Source: Bacteroidota bacterium (GTDB lineage Bacteria; Bacteroidota; Bacteroidia; B-17B0; Aurantibacillaceae). Taken from it: DNA of 18,057 bases. This document shows positions 7,829-15,191 of this stretch, in pieces. Each line of letters begins with the position of its first letter. The first letter of the stretch is position 1. The notes beneath the pieces are model-generated. The model was given only the letters and a program-made list of their open reading frames with translations, was not told where the DNA came from and ran no database searches. A program made the translations under genes and the position numbers. The stretch spans positions 1-18,057 of the forward strand of contig JANYGR010000230.1 in assembly GCA_025359355.1 (NCBI GenBank), written 5' to 3'.

Positions 7829-7936
7829 ATGAGCTTTAAAGACACTTGGAAAAAACTGTCGCCTTACTTTGTAGATGTGTGGCAATACATCATCATTATT
7901 GTAATTATGATAGTGGCAGCCATTTTTATTTTGTAA
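7829..7936 (+). CDS. Small single-pass membrane protein in the paa operon (35 residues)
   Basis: ATG at 7829 to TAA at 7934-7936. The N-terminal half is polar (MSFKDTWKKLSPYFVDVWQ) and the C-terminal half (residues about 20-35) is an unbroken hydrophobic run of Ile, Val, Met, Ala and Phe, ending in Leu directly before the stop. The predicted product is a tail-anchored or single-span membrane peptide. Its TAA touches the ATG of paaD with no base between (TAAATG), so the two are probably translationally coupled, which is the best evidence that it is translated. I do not recognise a family. It might tether a Paa enzyme or the neighbouring soluble histidine kinase to the membrane, but that is a guess. 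The start is preceded by the A-rich stretch AAGATAAAAT and no strong ribosome-binding site, as is usual in this phylum. Confidence 0.6.
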   Translation: MSFKDTWKKLSPYFVDVWQYIIIIVIMIVAAIFIL

Positions 7937-8428
7937 ATGAGTTTGTCAAAAGAACATATTTTATCGTTACTCTCTGAAATTCCAGACCCTGAAATCCCTG
8001 TCATTACAATTGTGGAGTTAGGCGTTATTAGGGACATACAGGTAATCGATGACTCCACTATCGACTTAAAAATAACACCTACATATAGCGGTTGCCCTGC
8101 TATGAAACAAATAGAAGATGATGTTCGTAAAAAATTATCAGAACACGGATTTACATCCATTACTATAAATACTATTTTTTCTCCGCCTTGGACAACCGAT
8201 TGGATTACTTCGGAAGCAAAAGAAAAATTGCGAAAATATGGTATTGCTCCACCAGAAACAACCACTGAAGATAAAAGTTGGTTAACAGGTAAAACAAAAT
8301 TGATAGCTTGTCCTCGTTGCAAATCAACTAATACTAAATTAATTTCACAATTTGGAAGCACAGCCTGTAAAGCCTTATACCAATGCAACGATTGTCTTGA
8401 GCCTTTTGATTATTTCAAGTGTATTTAA
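7937..8428 (+). CDS. paaD: Phenylacetyl-CoA epoxidase maturation protein PaaD (PaaJ)
   Basis: 163 residues. Residues about 5-95 form a DUF59/MIP18 domain with PDPEIPV (17-23) and SGCPAMKQIE (51-60, the conserved Cys53). Residues 123-163 form a Cys-rich zinc-ribbon-like tail: CPRC (125-128), FGSTACK (Cys144), CNDC (150-153), ending FDYFKCI. PaaD is required for epoxidase activity and is thought to act in assembling the metal or Fe-S centres of the complex. The start directly abuts the stop of the 35-codon membrane ORF. The next gene, a histidine kinase, begins 85 bases on. Confidence 0.93.
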   Translation: MSLSKEHILSLLSEIPDPEIPVITIVELGVIRDIQVIDDSTIDLKITPTYSGCPAMKQIEDDVRKKLSEHGFTSITINTIFSPPWTTDWITSEAKEKLRKYGIAPPETTTEDKSWLTGKTKLIACPRCKSTNTKLISQFGSTACKALYQCNDCLEPFDYFKCI

Positions 8429-8513
8429 ACAATTAATCTAAAAAATACACTTATCGACCAGTTGCTATTTTTATTCTACGAAATAAGGTTTATATTAGCT
8501 TAAAATATAAATC

Positions 8514-10019
8514 ATGGCTAGTGAGGGAATCATAAGAAACATAGTCAATAATTTTTTAGAACATGTCATCGTTTTAAATGCTGACAAAACAATTAATTTT
8601 CAAACGAACGATATTAGTTCTTTATTAGGGTATCATGCGACTGAAATAGAGCATTTAGGTGTTAGCCAATTATTTATTAGCCCTACTTTTTTATTAAATG
8701 ATGTTTTACTCAAAGCTAAAAAGTATGGTGAATTCATCGGCACCGAGAATCTTAAACATAAAACCAAAAATTACATCAACGTCGCCTATCGTTTGTATTA
8801 CGAAGAAGACGAAGCATCTCATACTGGGCATTACGTTTTTTATTTAAGAGATAATACGCAACAAAATATAATACGAAAAGATATTATTAAAAAAAGTTTA
8901 ACGATAGAGCGTCTTTCAAAGTCTAGAAAAATTCGCGAAGGTAGGGTGGAGGAAGCTATTTTTGAAATATTAGAATCGTCGTCAAGAGCTATGAATACAG
9001 CCCGTGTGAATGCATGGGTATTTGATAAAGAAAAAACAGAAATACAATGTATCGGTAATTTTGATGCCCGGGAAAATAAATTGGTTCCGCAAACGTCATT
9101 GCCACGTATTGCAATGCCTAAGTATTTTCATTTATTCGAGACAGAAAAAATTATTATTACATCCGATGCTTTTCATGAGCCTAAAACAGAGGAATTATTA
9201 GAGTTTTATTTAAAGCCACACGATATTCAATCGTTGATGGATATACCAGTTCGTATTGAAGGAGAAATGATTGGTGTTATTTGTTTCGAACACGTAGGCT
9301 CTCCTCGCGAGTGGACTCTACAAGAACAAAAATATGGGTTAGTTGCTGCGCAAATGTTATCGCTTACGATTGAAACACATAATAAAATAGAGGCGAAACA
9401 AGCACTTGAAGTTTCGTTGGCTGAGCAGAGAATTTTATTACAAGAAGTAAATCATCGTGTCAAAAACAATTTAAATATTGTGACCAGTTTAATGAATTTA
9501 CAGGCAGATAAATCACGCGATGAATACCATAAACAATTATTTATGGAGTGCAGAAATAGATTAGAATCGATTGTTACGGTGCATGAATTGATTTACAAAG
9601 CAAAATCGTATAGGCAATTAAATTTTAAAGATTATTTAAATCAAATCATCGAACATATTTCATCTTCTTACAGCTCTATAAAAAACGTGCGCATCGAAAA
9701 AGGCATTACCGATGTTCATGTTGACATATCAACAGCTATTTCCTTGGCGTTAATTGTGAATGAGCTAATTACCAATGCCTATAAACATGCATTTAGTAAT
9801 ACCAAAGACGGAGTCATTGAAATATCTCTGCTCGAAAATAACAAACAGGTTTTTTTAACAATTAAAGATAATGGAAGTGGTTTTGATAAAACGGTAGTTT
9901 CAAAAAATTCAATTGGAATGGATATTTTAAATGGATTAGTAGAACAGATCGAAGGAACATACCAATTAACAACTAACGAAAAAGGAACCTCCTATAAAAT
10001 TTCGTTTTCAAAAAAATAA
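8514..10019 (+). CDS. Cytosolic PAS-GAF sensor histidine kinase (HisKA_2 / HWE-like)
   Basis: 501 residues with no membrane segment. Order of domains: PAS-like at about 8-115 (FLEHVIVLNADKTINFQTND), GAF at about 140-295 (ending in the typical IPVRIEGEMIGVICFEH), HisKA_2 dimerisation with phospho-acceptor His314 in EVNHRVKNNLNIV, and a HATPase_c domain with N-box NELITNAYKHAF (Asn416, Asn421), DNGSGFD (452-458) and a C-terminal GTSYKI. It has no receiver domain and no response-regulator gene adjoins it, so its partner must be elsewhere. It is inserted between paaD (85 bases upstream) and paaG (33 bases downstream) on the same strand and is probably co-transcribed with them. Sensing a phenylacetate-pathway state is an inference from position only. 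GAF and PAS suggest a soluble ligand. Confidence 0.9.
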   Translation: MASEGIIRNIVNNFLEHVIVLNADKTINFQTNDISSLLGYHATEIEHLGVSQLFISPTFLLNDVLLKAKKYGEFIGTENLKHKTKNYINVAYRLYYEEDEASHTGHYVFYLRDNTQQNIIRKDIIKKSLTIERLSKSRKIREGRVEEAIFEILESSSRAMNTARVNAWVFDKEKTEIQCIGNFDARENKLVPQTSLPRIAMPKYFHLFETEKIIITSDAFHEPKTEELLEFYLKPHDIQSLMDIPVRIEGEMIGVICFEHVGSPREWTLQEQKYGLVAAQMLSLTIETHNKIEAKQALEVSLAEQRILLQEVNHRVKNNLNIVTSLMNLQADKSRDEYHKQLFMECRNRLESIVTVHELIYKAKSYRQLNFKDYLNQIIEHISSSYSSIKNVRIEKGITDVHVDISTAISLALIVNELITNAYKHAFSNTKDGVIEISLLENNKQVFLTIKDNGSGFDKTVVSKNSIGMDILNGLVEQIEGTYQLTTNEKGTSYKISFSKK

Positions 10020-10052
10020 GTTGCATTTTTAGTCCTCCATAAAAATACATCT

Positions 10053-10829
10053 ATGTCATTTATTCTTTCTGAACTTCATAATAAAGTAATGGTTATTACT
10101 TTAAATCGTGCTGATAAATTTAATAGTTTTAATCGCGAGATGGCATTGCAATTGCACGACGCACTTGATAAAGCAGAAGCTAATCATGCAGTGAGAGCAA
10201 TTGTATTAACAGGCAATGGCAAGGCTTTTTGCGCTGGACAAGATTTGGCGGAAGTGACTGACCCTAATGGGCCGGGCATTTCACGCATTGTAACAGAGCA
10301 CTATAATCCTATTATTTTAAGAATACGTAAGATAGAAAAGCCAATCATAGCTGCTGTCAATGGTGTAGCCGCTGGCGCAGGCGCTAATATTGCGTTAGCG
10401 TGCGATATTGTTACAGCAGCACAATCAGCGTCTTTCATTCAGGCATTTAGTAAAATTGGGTTGATACCAGATAGCGGTGGTACTTTTTTTCTACCACGAT
10501 TAATTGGCTTGCAACAGGCATCTGCATTGATGATGACAGGCGATAAAGTGTCTGCAGACGATGCGAAGCAGATGGGAATGATCTATAAAGTATTTGCTAA
10601 TGAAACATTTATGCAAGAGGTGATGACCTTTGCTAATACCTTAGCGGAGATGCCAACGAAAGGATTGGGCTTAACTAAAAGATTGTTAAATGAAAGTTTA
10701 TTTAATAATTTAGAAACGCAATTAGTAGGAGAAGACAGAGAGCAGTTAGCCGCTGCTAACACCTATGATTACAACGAAGGGGTATCAGCGTTTTTAGAAA
10801 AACGTAAACCTGAATTTAAAGGGGAGTAG
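10053..10829 (+). CDS. paaG: 2-(1,2-epoxy-1,2-dihydrophenyl)acetyl-CoA isomerase PaaG
   Basis: 258 residues, crotonase superfamily. PaaG converts the ring 1,2-epoxyphenylacetyl-CoA into 2-oxepin-2(3H)-ylideneacetyl-CoA, the step after the epoxidase, and can also shift double bonds later in the pathway. Visible: FCAGQDL (59-65) at the first oxyanion strand, VNGVAAGAGANIALACDI (102-119) for the second oxyanion loop, and FSKIGLIPDSGGTFFLPRL (132-150) with Asp140, the position of the catalytic Asp in PaaG. Asp at this place, without the Glu pair of hydratases, separates PaaG from ordinary enoyl-CoA hydratases. The 'DPNGPG' loop (70-75) is also PaaG-like. Last gene of the paa operon in this window; a hairpin region follows. 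Confidence 0.88.
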   Translation: MSFILSELHNKVMVITLNRADKFNSFNREMALQLHDALDKAEANHAVRAIVLTGNGKAFCAGQDLAEVTDPNGPGISRIVTEHYNPIILRIRKIEKPIIAAVNGVAAGAGANIALACDIVTAAQSASFIQAFSKIGLIPDSGGTFFLPRLIGLQQASALMMTGDKVSADDAKQMGMIYKVFANETFMQEVMTFANTLAEMPTKGLGLTKRLLNESLFNNLETQLVGEDREQLAAANTYDYNEGVSAFLEKRKPEFKGE

Positions 10830-10901
10830 GCAGAGCTTTCTCATAAATTCAATTATTTTTTACACTTCTTTTTTCTTGAAAAAAAATAAGCAAAAATTCA
10901 A

Positions 10902-10983
10902 GCTAAATCGCCAAATCCGTTTTTCTTCACACATTCCTCGCTTCAGCTCCGCCAGAAAAACTAGGATTTCACTCCGATTTAGC
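10902..10983. repeat. Long imperfect inverted repeat between convergent genes
   Basis: Three nested paired blocks. GCTAAATCG (10902-10910) pairs with CGATTTAGC (10975-10983), AAATCC (10913-10918) with GGATTT (10964-10969), and GTTTTTCT (10919-10926) with AGAAAAAC (10954-10961). Together they make 23 base pairs, a TA bulge, a small internal loop and a 27-base apical loop. The higher GC of the loop and the overall size are unlike the simple terminators elsewhere in the window. It could be a miniature repeated element or an RNA structure. Confidence 0.65.
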
Positions 10984-10994
10984 AAGCCTACCGC

Positions 10995-11018
10995 ACTATT
11001 ACCAACGTGTGTAATAGT
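10995..11018 (+). terminator. Weak terminator-like hairpin after paaG
   Basis: ACTATTAC (10995-11002) pairs perfectly with GTAATAGT (11011-11018) around CAACGTGT, followed on the plus strand by TTTTAATTC. The stem is AT-rich and the T run short, so termination would be inefficient. It lies between the convergent paaG and beta-barrel genes. Confidence 0.4.
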
Positions 11019-11051
11019 TTTAATTCAATTTCACTTAGGAATTACAAATTA

Positions 11052-11801
11052 TTAATAATAATAAAAATCCTTAGCTCGTTTATACAATGGTAAAATCCAT
11101 GTAAAGCGTAAGCCAATTAAAACATCGTTTCTTTTTTGTGTATCTTTTAATCCTGTATCATAATTAAAGCCTCGAAAACTTTTTGTAAAACCTTGATACA
11201 TTTCAACGCCAAAACTAAAATTGGCAAGTCGGTTATTGCTTAAATATTGGTACCCAACAAAATAAGTAACTGCGAAGCCACCACTAAGTCGGTCGTATCC
11301 CTTTGCTAAATCGCCTTTGATAGCTGCTATTTTTTGATTGGCGTCATATAACTTTACTTTATGTTGCATGTAACCAGCGCCAACCGTAAAAAAGATACCT
11401 GAGTTTGGATTATGCCCTGATTTTGGAATAATCATTCCTACTTTGACATCAAAATTCCAACCGCGCTCGGTGGTTCGTAAATCTGCAGGATAACCTTCAT
11501 TATCCGTAATAAAACCATCAGAATTTTTCATGGATGCTACTACATCTTCACGGACATTTTTACTCCAAAAATAACTTCCTTCAATACCGAACAAAAAATT
11601 ACGTTTTGTTTTCCAAAATAAATCAACGCCTGCGCTGAGGTTTGGTCCAAAACGCTGAGCCATATTATTTTGAGGTAATTGTCCGCAAAAATGTACACCC
11701 GTCATAATAATACGAAAGCTCGAATCCTTTACAGACTGAGCGTTTGATTGCATCAAAGAAATCAAACAGATAAACAGTAGTATGTACTTTTTAGTTTTCA
11801 T
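11052..11801 (-). CDS. Outer-membrane beta-barrel protein, function unknown
   Basis: 249 residues. A signal peptide of about 22 residues (MKTKKYILLFICLISLMQSNAQ, shown here only in outline as a Lys-rich start, a hydrophobic core and SNAQ cleavage) is followed by alternating amphipathic strands: LSAGVDLFW, FLFGIEGSYFW, WNFDVKVGMI, IFFTVGAGYMQHKVKLY, FAVTYFVGYQYL, LANFSFGVEMYQGF and VLIGLRFTWILPLY. Seven or eight strands fit a small barrel of the OmpA/OmpW size class. There is no OmpA C-terminal domain and no T9SS tail. The extreme C-terminus KRAKDFYYY is basic then aromatic. It has its own -7 box and follows the terminator of the larger gene upstream, so it is probably a single transcription unit. 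I do not recognise a named family. Confidence 0.75.
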   Translation of the reverse strand: MKTKKYILLFICLISLMQSNAQSVKDSSFRIIMTGVHFCGQLPQNNMAQRFGPNLSAGVDLFWKTKRNFLFGIEGSYFWSKNVREDVVASMKNSDGFITDNEGYPADLRTTERGWNFDVKVGMIIPKSGHNPNSGIFFTVGAGYMQHKVKLYDANQKIAAIKGDLAKGYDRLSGGFAVTYFVGYQYLSNNRLANFSFGVEMYQGFTKSFRGFNYDTGLKDTQKRNDVLIGLRFTWILPLYKRAKDFYYY

Positions 11802-11836
11802 GTATACTAAAGAATTATAAATGGGGGATGATGCCC

Positions 11837-11844
11837 CAAAAATA
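11837..11844 (-). promoter_or_regulatory. Possible -7 box of the beta-barrel gene
   Basis: The minus strand reads TATTTTTG (TAnnTTTG), 35 bases before the ATG. A TTTTG lies 25 bases further upstream, somewhat too far for a -33 box, so only the -7 box is supported. Between box and gene a short hairpin TGGGG/CCCCA lies in the leader. Confidence 0.4.
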
Positions 11845-11865
11845 GATCATAATTTTTAGATAACC

Positions 11866-11906
11866 TATACAAAAGCAAAGCGCCCACCTCAAATTGAGAT
11901 AGGCGC
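11866..11906 (-). terminator. Terminator after the SBBP/Ig gene
   Basis: On the minus strand GCGCCTATCTCA pairs with TGAGGTGGGCGC around ATT: 12 base pairs, two of them G-U (plus coordinates 11880-11906). It is followed by TTTGCTTTTG. On the plus strand the G-U pairs become C-A mismatches, so the structure favours the leftward transcript whose gene stops at 11931. Confidence 0.7.
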
Positions 11907-11930
11907 CTGTTTTTTTTAAAAAAGATTCGT

Positions 11931-14900
11931 TTATTGAGTAACAATAATTTTTTGATTAATAGATTGATGCAAAGATCGACCAACAATAAAGTAAACGCCA
12001 GAAGTAAGGTTGTTGATGTTTTCTTGATGATTATTAGAGGCACTTAAATTAATGGTTTGTATCATTTGCCCTAAGTTGTTTGTCACAGAAAGGATGATGT
12101 CTTCAGAGGATGTAATCGTAAAATTGCCATTATTTGGATTAGGATAAACATTAAGGATTGATAATGAACTATTAGATAATAAATCTATTCCTGTACATGA
12201 GGACACATTTTGTGTAAACATTACAGAGCCATTACAATTATTAGCATCTGTGCCATTAATAGTGTAAGTTGTGTTTGCAGTTGGATTAACATTAATTGAT
12301 GAACCATTCTCAGATGTACTCCACGTGTATGTATTAGCGCCTGTTACATTAATAGTAGCAGTTTGACCTACGCATAACAATGTGTTAGATGTATTAGCTA
12401 TAATAATAGGTAAGGCGTTTACGGACACTGATTGCGTCATCGAATTAATACAGCTATTACTACCAGTACCGGTTACGGTATAAATCGTCGTAACAGTAGG
12501 TGTTACATTAACCAAAAAACCAGATTGATTTCCAGGAACCCAAGTGTAAGTGACAGCACCATTTGCGCCTAATGTTACTGTTTGCCCGCTACAAACCATT
12601 GTATTACTTGCCGTAGTATTTATTGTTGGCAATTGATTTACAGTGATAGAAGATACTGCCGCTATATTACTTACACAGCCTGCTGTGCTTGTTCCGGTAA
12701 CCGAATAAGACGTTGTTACAGTTGGATTAACTATTGCTGAACCGCCCGAGTATGTATAAGTGTTAGCTCCAGTTGGAGTAATTGTAAAATTATTTCCTGA
12801 ACAGATAGACCCGCTATTTACAGAAATAACAGGCTTAGCTTTTACTGTAACGGTTGATACAGCTGCTACGCTACTTACGCATCCTGCTGTATTTGTTCCG
12901 GTAACTGAATATGAAGTTGTAGTTGTTGGACTAACTGTTGCTGAACCCCCGGAGTATGTATACGTACTGGCTCCATTTGGAATAATAGTGAATGTATTTC
13001 CTGCGCAGATTGACCCACTAGTTGCTGAAATAACAGGACGAGCAACAACGATTACATTACTAATAGCAGCAGAACTACTCACACATCCAGCCGAGCTTGT
13101 GCCTGTAACAGAATATGAAGAAGTAGTAGTTGGACTAACGATTGCTGTCCCTGAAGAATATGTATATGTATTGGCGCCACTTGGGCTTAAGGTATATGAA
13201 TTACCCGAACAAAGTGTTCCACTATTTATAGCAATAACTGGTTTTGCATTTATAGTTATAGTTAAGTTTTGTGCAAATGATGATGCGCAGCCATTTACTG
13301 CAAAAACGGATATGACATCACTTGAATTTCCTACAGTAATAGAAATAGTATTTGATGTGGATGACCCTGTCCAACCACCTGGTAATGCCCATGAATAGGA
13401 AGAAGCACCAGAAACAAGAGCTACACTATATGTATTTGAAGAGCCCGCACAAACTGACGCTGATCCTGAAATGCTGGTTGGTTGAGTTGGTATGAAACTA
13501 CCGCTTACTAGTTTTTGAATAAAAAAGTCGTATCCGCCGGCAGACACTAAATTACTTGTTCCTGCACCTGGATCGAAATCAACAGTATTGCTAAACCAAC
13601 CCGTTGTATATACAGAACCATTTACATCGACAGTAATTCCATTACCGCCTTCTACACTAGTATTTCCCATTTGTTTTACAGATACAAAATTACCTACGGG
13701 ATCCAATTTACTAATGAAAATATCATAACTCCCAGCTGAAGATATAGTGTATGATGTTGATGGGCTTGGGTCAAAATCAGCAGTAACATTAAAAAAGCCT
13801 GTAGTATAAACGTTGCCACAGGCATCAACTGCAATAGAATAAGCGAAATCAAAACCTGACCCCCCTAATTGTTTTCCCCAAACAAAATTTCCTGAAACGT
13901 CTAATTTACTTACAAAAATATCACTGCTTCCAAAAGTATTTAAGGAGAATGTACTAGCGCTTGGATCCATATCAAGGACTCCATCAAATCTTCCGGTAGA
14001 ATAAACATTACCACTAGCGTCTACTGCAATTGACCTAGAATCTTCATTTCCTGTCCCATCCAATTGTTTTGCCCAAACAAAATTACCTGAAGCATCCAAT
14101 TTACTTATGTAAGCATCTTGTGTTGTGCCTGAAGCAGTTAAATTATAGACTCCCACTCCTGGATCAAAATCTCCTGTGCTTTGAAAATAACCAGTTGAAT
14201 ATACATTTCCACTCCCATCAACTGCTACCGAAAAACCATATTCGAATTGTCCGGCCCCTCCTAATTGTTTTGCCCAAATTAAATCACCGATATTGGTGTA
14301 TTTCGCAACAAAAACATCATATCCATTTACTGCGGTAAGCGTATATGTTCCCGTTGAAGAAGGGTCAAAATCACAAGGTGCTTGTTGAATAACTCCCGTA
14401 ATAAGAAGGTTATTATAATTGTCAAGAACAATAGATCTACTGTCTTCAGCACCTGTTCCTATCATTTGTTTTGCCCATACAAAATTACCGGATACGTCTA
14501 ATTTACTCATAAAAATATCGTTAGTGCTTGCGGTTGCAGTAAAGGTGTATGTTCCCACCCCTGGATCAAAATCGGCAGTTCCTAAAAAATTACCTGTAGT
14601 GTACACATTACCACTATTATCAACAGCAATGGAAGTACCCATGTTAGTATTATCTCCAGCAAATTGTCTTGCCCAAACAAAATTGCCCGCAGAATTTAAT
14701 TTAATAATAAAAATATCCTGACCTGTTCCCGAACTCATGGTGAATGTGCTAAGTCCCGGATCAAAATCAAATGTTCCATCAAATGTTCCAATTGTATATA
14801 CGTTTCCATTTCTATCCGTAGTTATGGCATTTCCCATATCTGTGGACGTACTTCCAAAACCACTTGCCCATTGAAAATTTTGAGCAAAGGTGCTGCCAGT

Positions 14901-14939
14901 AATTATACTGAGAGTTAATAATAGCAATTGTTTTTTCAT
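11931..14939 (-). CDS. Secreted SBBP beta-propeller / PKD-like / Ig-like repeat protein with T9SS sorting domain
   Basis: 1002 residues. Signal peptide 1-20 (cleavage near TFAQ). Seven SBBP repeats of 64-67 residues lie at 21-87, 88-153, 154-220, 221-287, 288-352, 353-418 and 419-482, each built on 'VWAKQLGG..S.AVD.SGNVYTTG.F..T.DFDPG...DIFISKLD..GNF'-type positions; seven repeats fit a closed seven-bladed propeller. A PKD-like domain (483-564) with two Cys follows, then five Ig-like repeats (565-632, 633-700, 701-768, 769-841, 842-913), each with one early and one late Cys (for example 'ICSGN' and 'AGCVS') that could form a disulfide. The T9SS type A domain is at about 930-1002 with YPNPNNGNF (932-940) and GVYFI. 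It is probably a large cell-surface or released protein for binding or adhesion; no catalytic motif is seen. The transcript ends at the hairpin at 11880-11906. No perfect promoter match was found upstream (a one-mismatch TATATTCG is present). Confidence 0.9.
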   Translation of the reverse strand: MKKQLLLLTLSIITGSTFAQNFQWASGFGSTSTDMGNAITTDRNGNVYTIGTFDGTFDFDPGLSTFTMSSGTGQDIFIIKLNSAGNFVWARQFAGDNTNMGTSIAVDNSGNVYTTGNFLGTADFDPGVGTYTFTATASTNDIFMSKLDVSGNFVWAKQMIGTGAEDSRSIVLDNYNNLLITGVIQQAPCDFDPSSTGTYTLTAVNGYDVFVAKYTNIGDLIWAKQLGGAGQFEYGFSVAVDGSGNVYSTGYFQSTGDFDPGVGVYNLTASGTTQDAYISKLDASGNFVWAKQLDGTGNEDSRSIAVDASGNVYSTGRFDGVLDMDPSASTFSLNTFGSSDIFVSKLDVSGNFVWGKQLGGSGFDFAYSIAVDACGNVYTTGFFNVTADFDPSPSTSYTISSAGSYDIFISKLDPVGNFVSVKQMGNTSVEGGNGITVDVNGSVYTTGWFSNTVDFDPGAGTSNLVSAGGYDFFIQKLVSGSFIPTQPTSISGSASVCAGSSNTYSVALVSGASSYSWALPGGWTGSSTSNTISITVGNSSDVISVFAVNGCASSFAQNLTITINAKPVIAINSGTLCSGNSYTLSPSGANTYTYSSGTAIVSPTTTSSYSVTGTSSAGCVSSSAAISNVIVVARPVISATSGSICAGNTFTIIPNGASTYTYSGGSATVSPTTTTSYSVTGTNTAGCVSSVAAVSTVTVKAKPVISVNSGSICSGNNFTITPTGANTYTYSGGSAIVNPTVTTSYSVTGTSTAGCVSNIAAVSSITVNQLPTINTTASNTMVCSGQTVTLGANGAVTYTWVPGNQSGFLVNVTPTVTTIYTVTGTGSNSCINSMTQSVSVNALPIIIANTSNTLLCVGQTATINVTGANTYTWSTSENGSSINVNPTANTTYTINGTDANNCNGSVMFTQNVSSCTGIDLLSNSSLSILNVYPNPNNGNFTITSSEDIILSVTNNLGQMIQTINLSASNNHQENINNLTSGVYFIVGRSLHQSINQKIIVTQ
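12636..13247 (-). repeat. Three tandem 204-bp Ig-like repeats
   Basis: Within the large secreted protein, residues 565-768 consist of three consecutive 68-residue units that are clearly homologous at protein level and similar at DNA level. For instance 'GCTGAACC.CC.GAGTATGTAT' recurs near 12738 and 12942, and 'GTAACIGAATA'-like stretches recur. The exact unit length, three times 204 bases, suggests recent tandem duplication, while the two following repeats (73 and 72 residues) are older and diverged. Confidence 0.75.
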
Positions 14940-15140
14940 TAGATTTTATGTTTTGATTTTTATATGTTGTTTATGTTTTGGGATGCGAATATAACATAAA
15001 TACAAAAACAAAAAACCAACGAATAAAGTATTTTTAACGATTAATAAAGTGTTTCGTGCGATAAAGTACAATTACCTGTAAATCGCTTGACGTGGAAAAT
15101 CCTTAGAAGAAATGCAAGAAGTGAATGAGTTTAACCCATT

Positions 15141-15168
15141 AAAAAAGCCCGAATTAATTCGGGCTTTT
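15141..15168 (-). terminator. Rho-independent terminator of sucD
   Basis: A perfect palindrome at 15143-15168 (AAAAGCCCGAATT and its complement) with a run of six T on the minus strand at 15146-15141. It lies 23 bases after the sucD stop codon. Confidence 0.88.
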
Positions 15169-15191
15169 AATCAACATTATTTATGTAATAA

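Noticed and set aside
7864..8388. A 174-codon open frame on the minus strand opposite paaD and the small membrane ORF
   Set aside because: It lies across two frames supported by family motifs and operon coupling, and its product has no recognisable domain.
12760..13398. A 212-codon open frame on the plus strand opposite the Ig-like repeats
   Set aside because: It is the mirror of a strongly supported repeat protein on the minus strand. Its own repeats (VTEYEVVVVGLT type) merely copy the periodicity of the real gene, and it has no start context.
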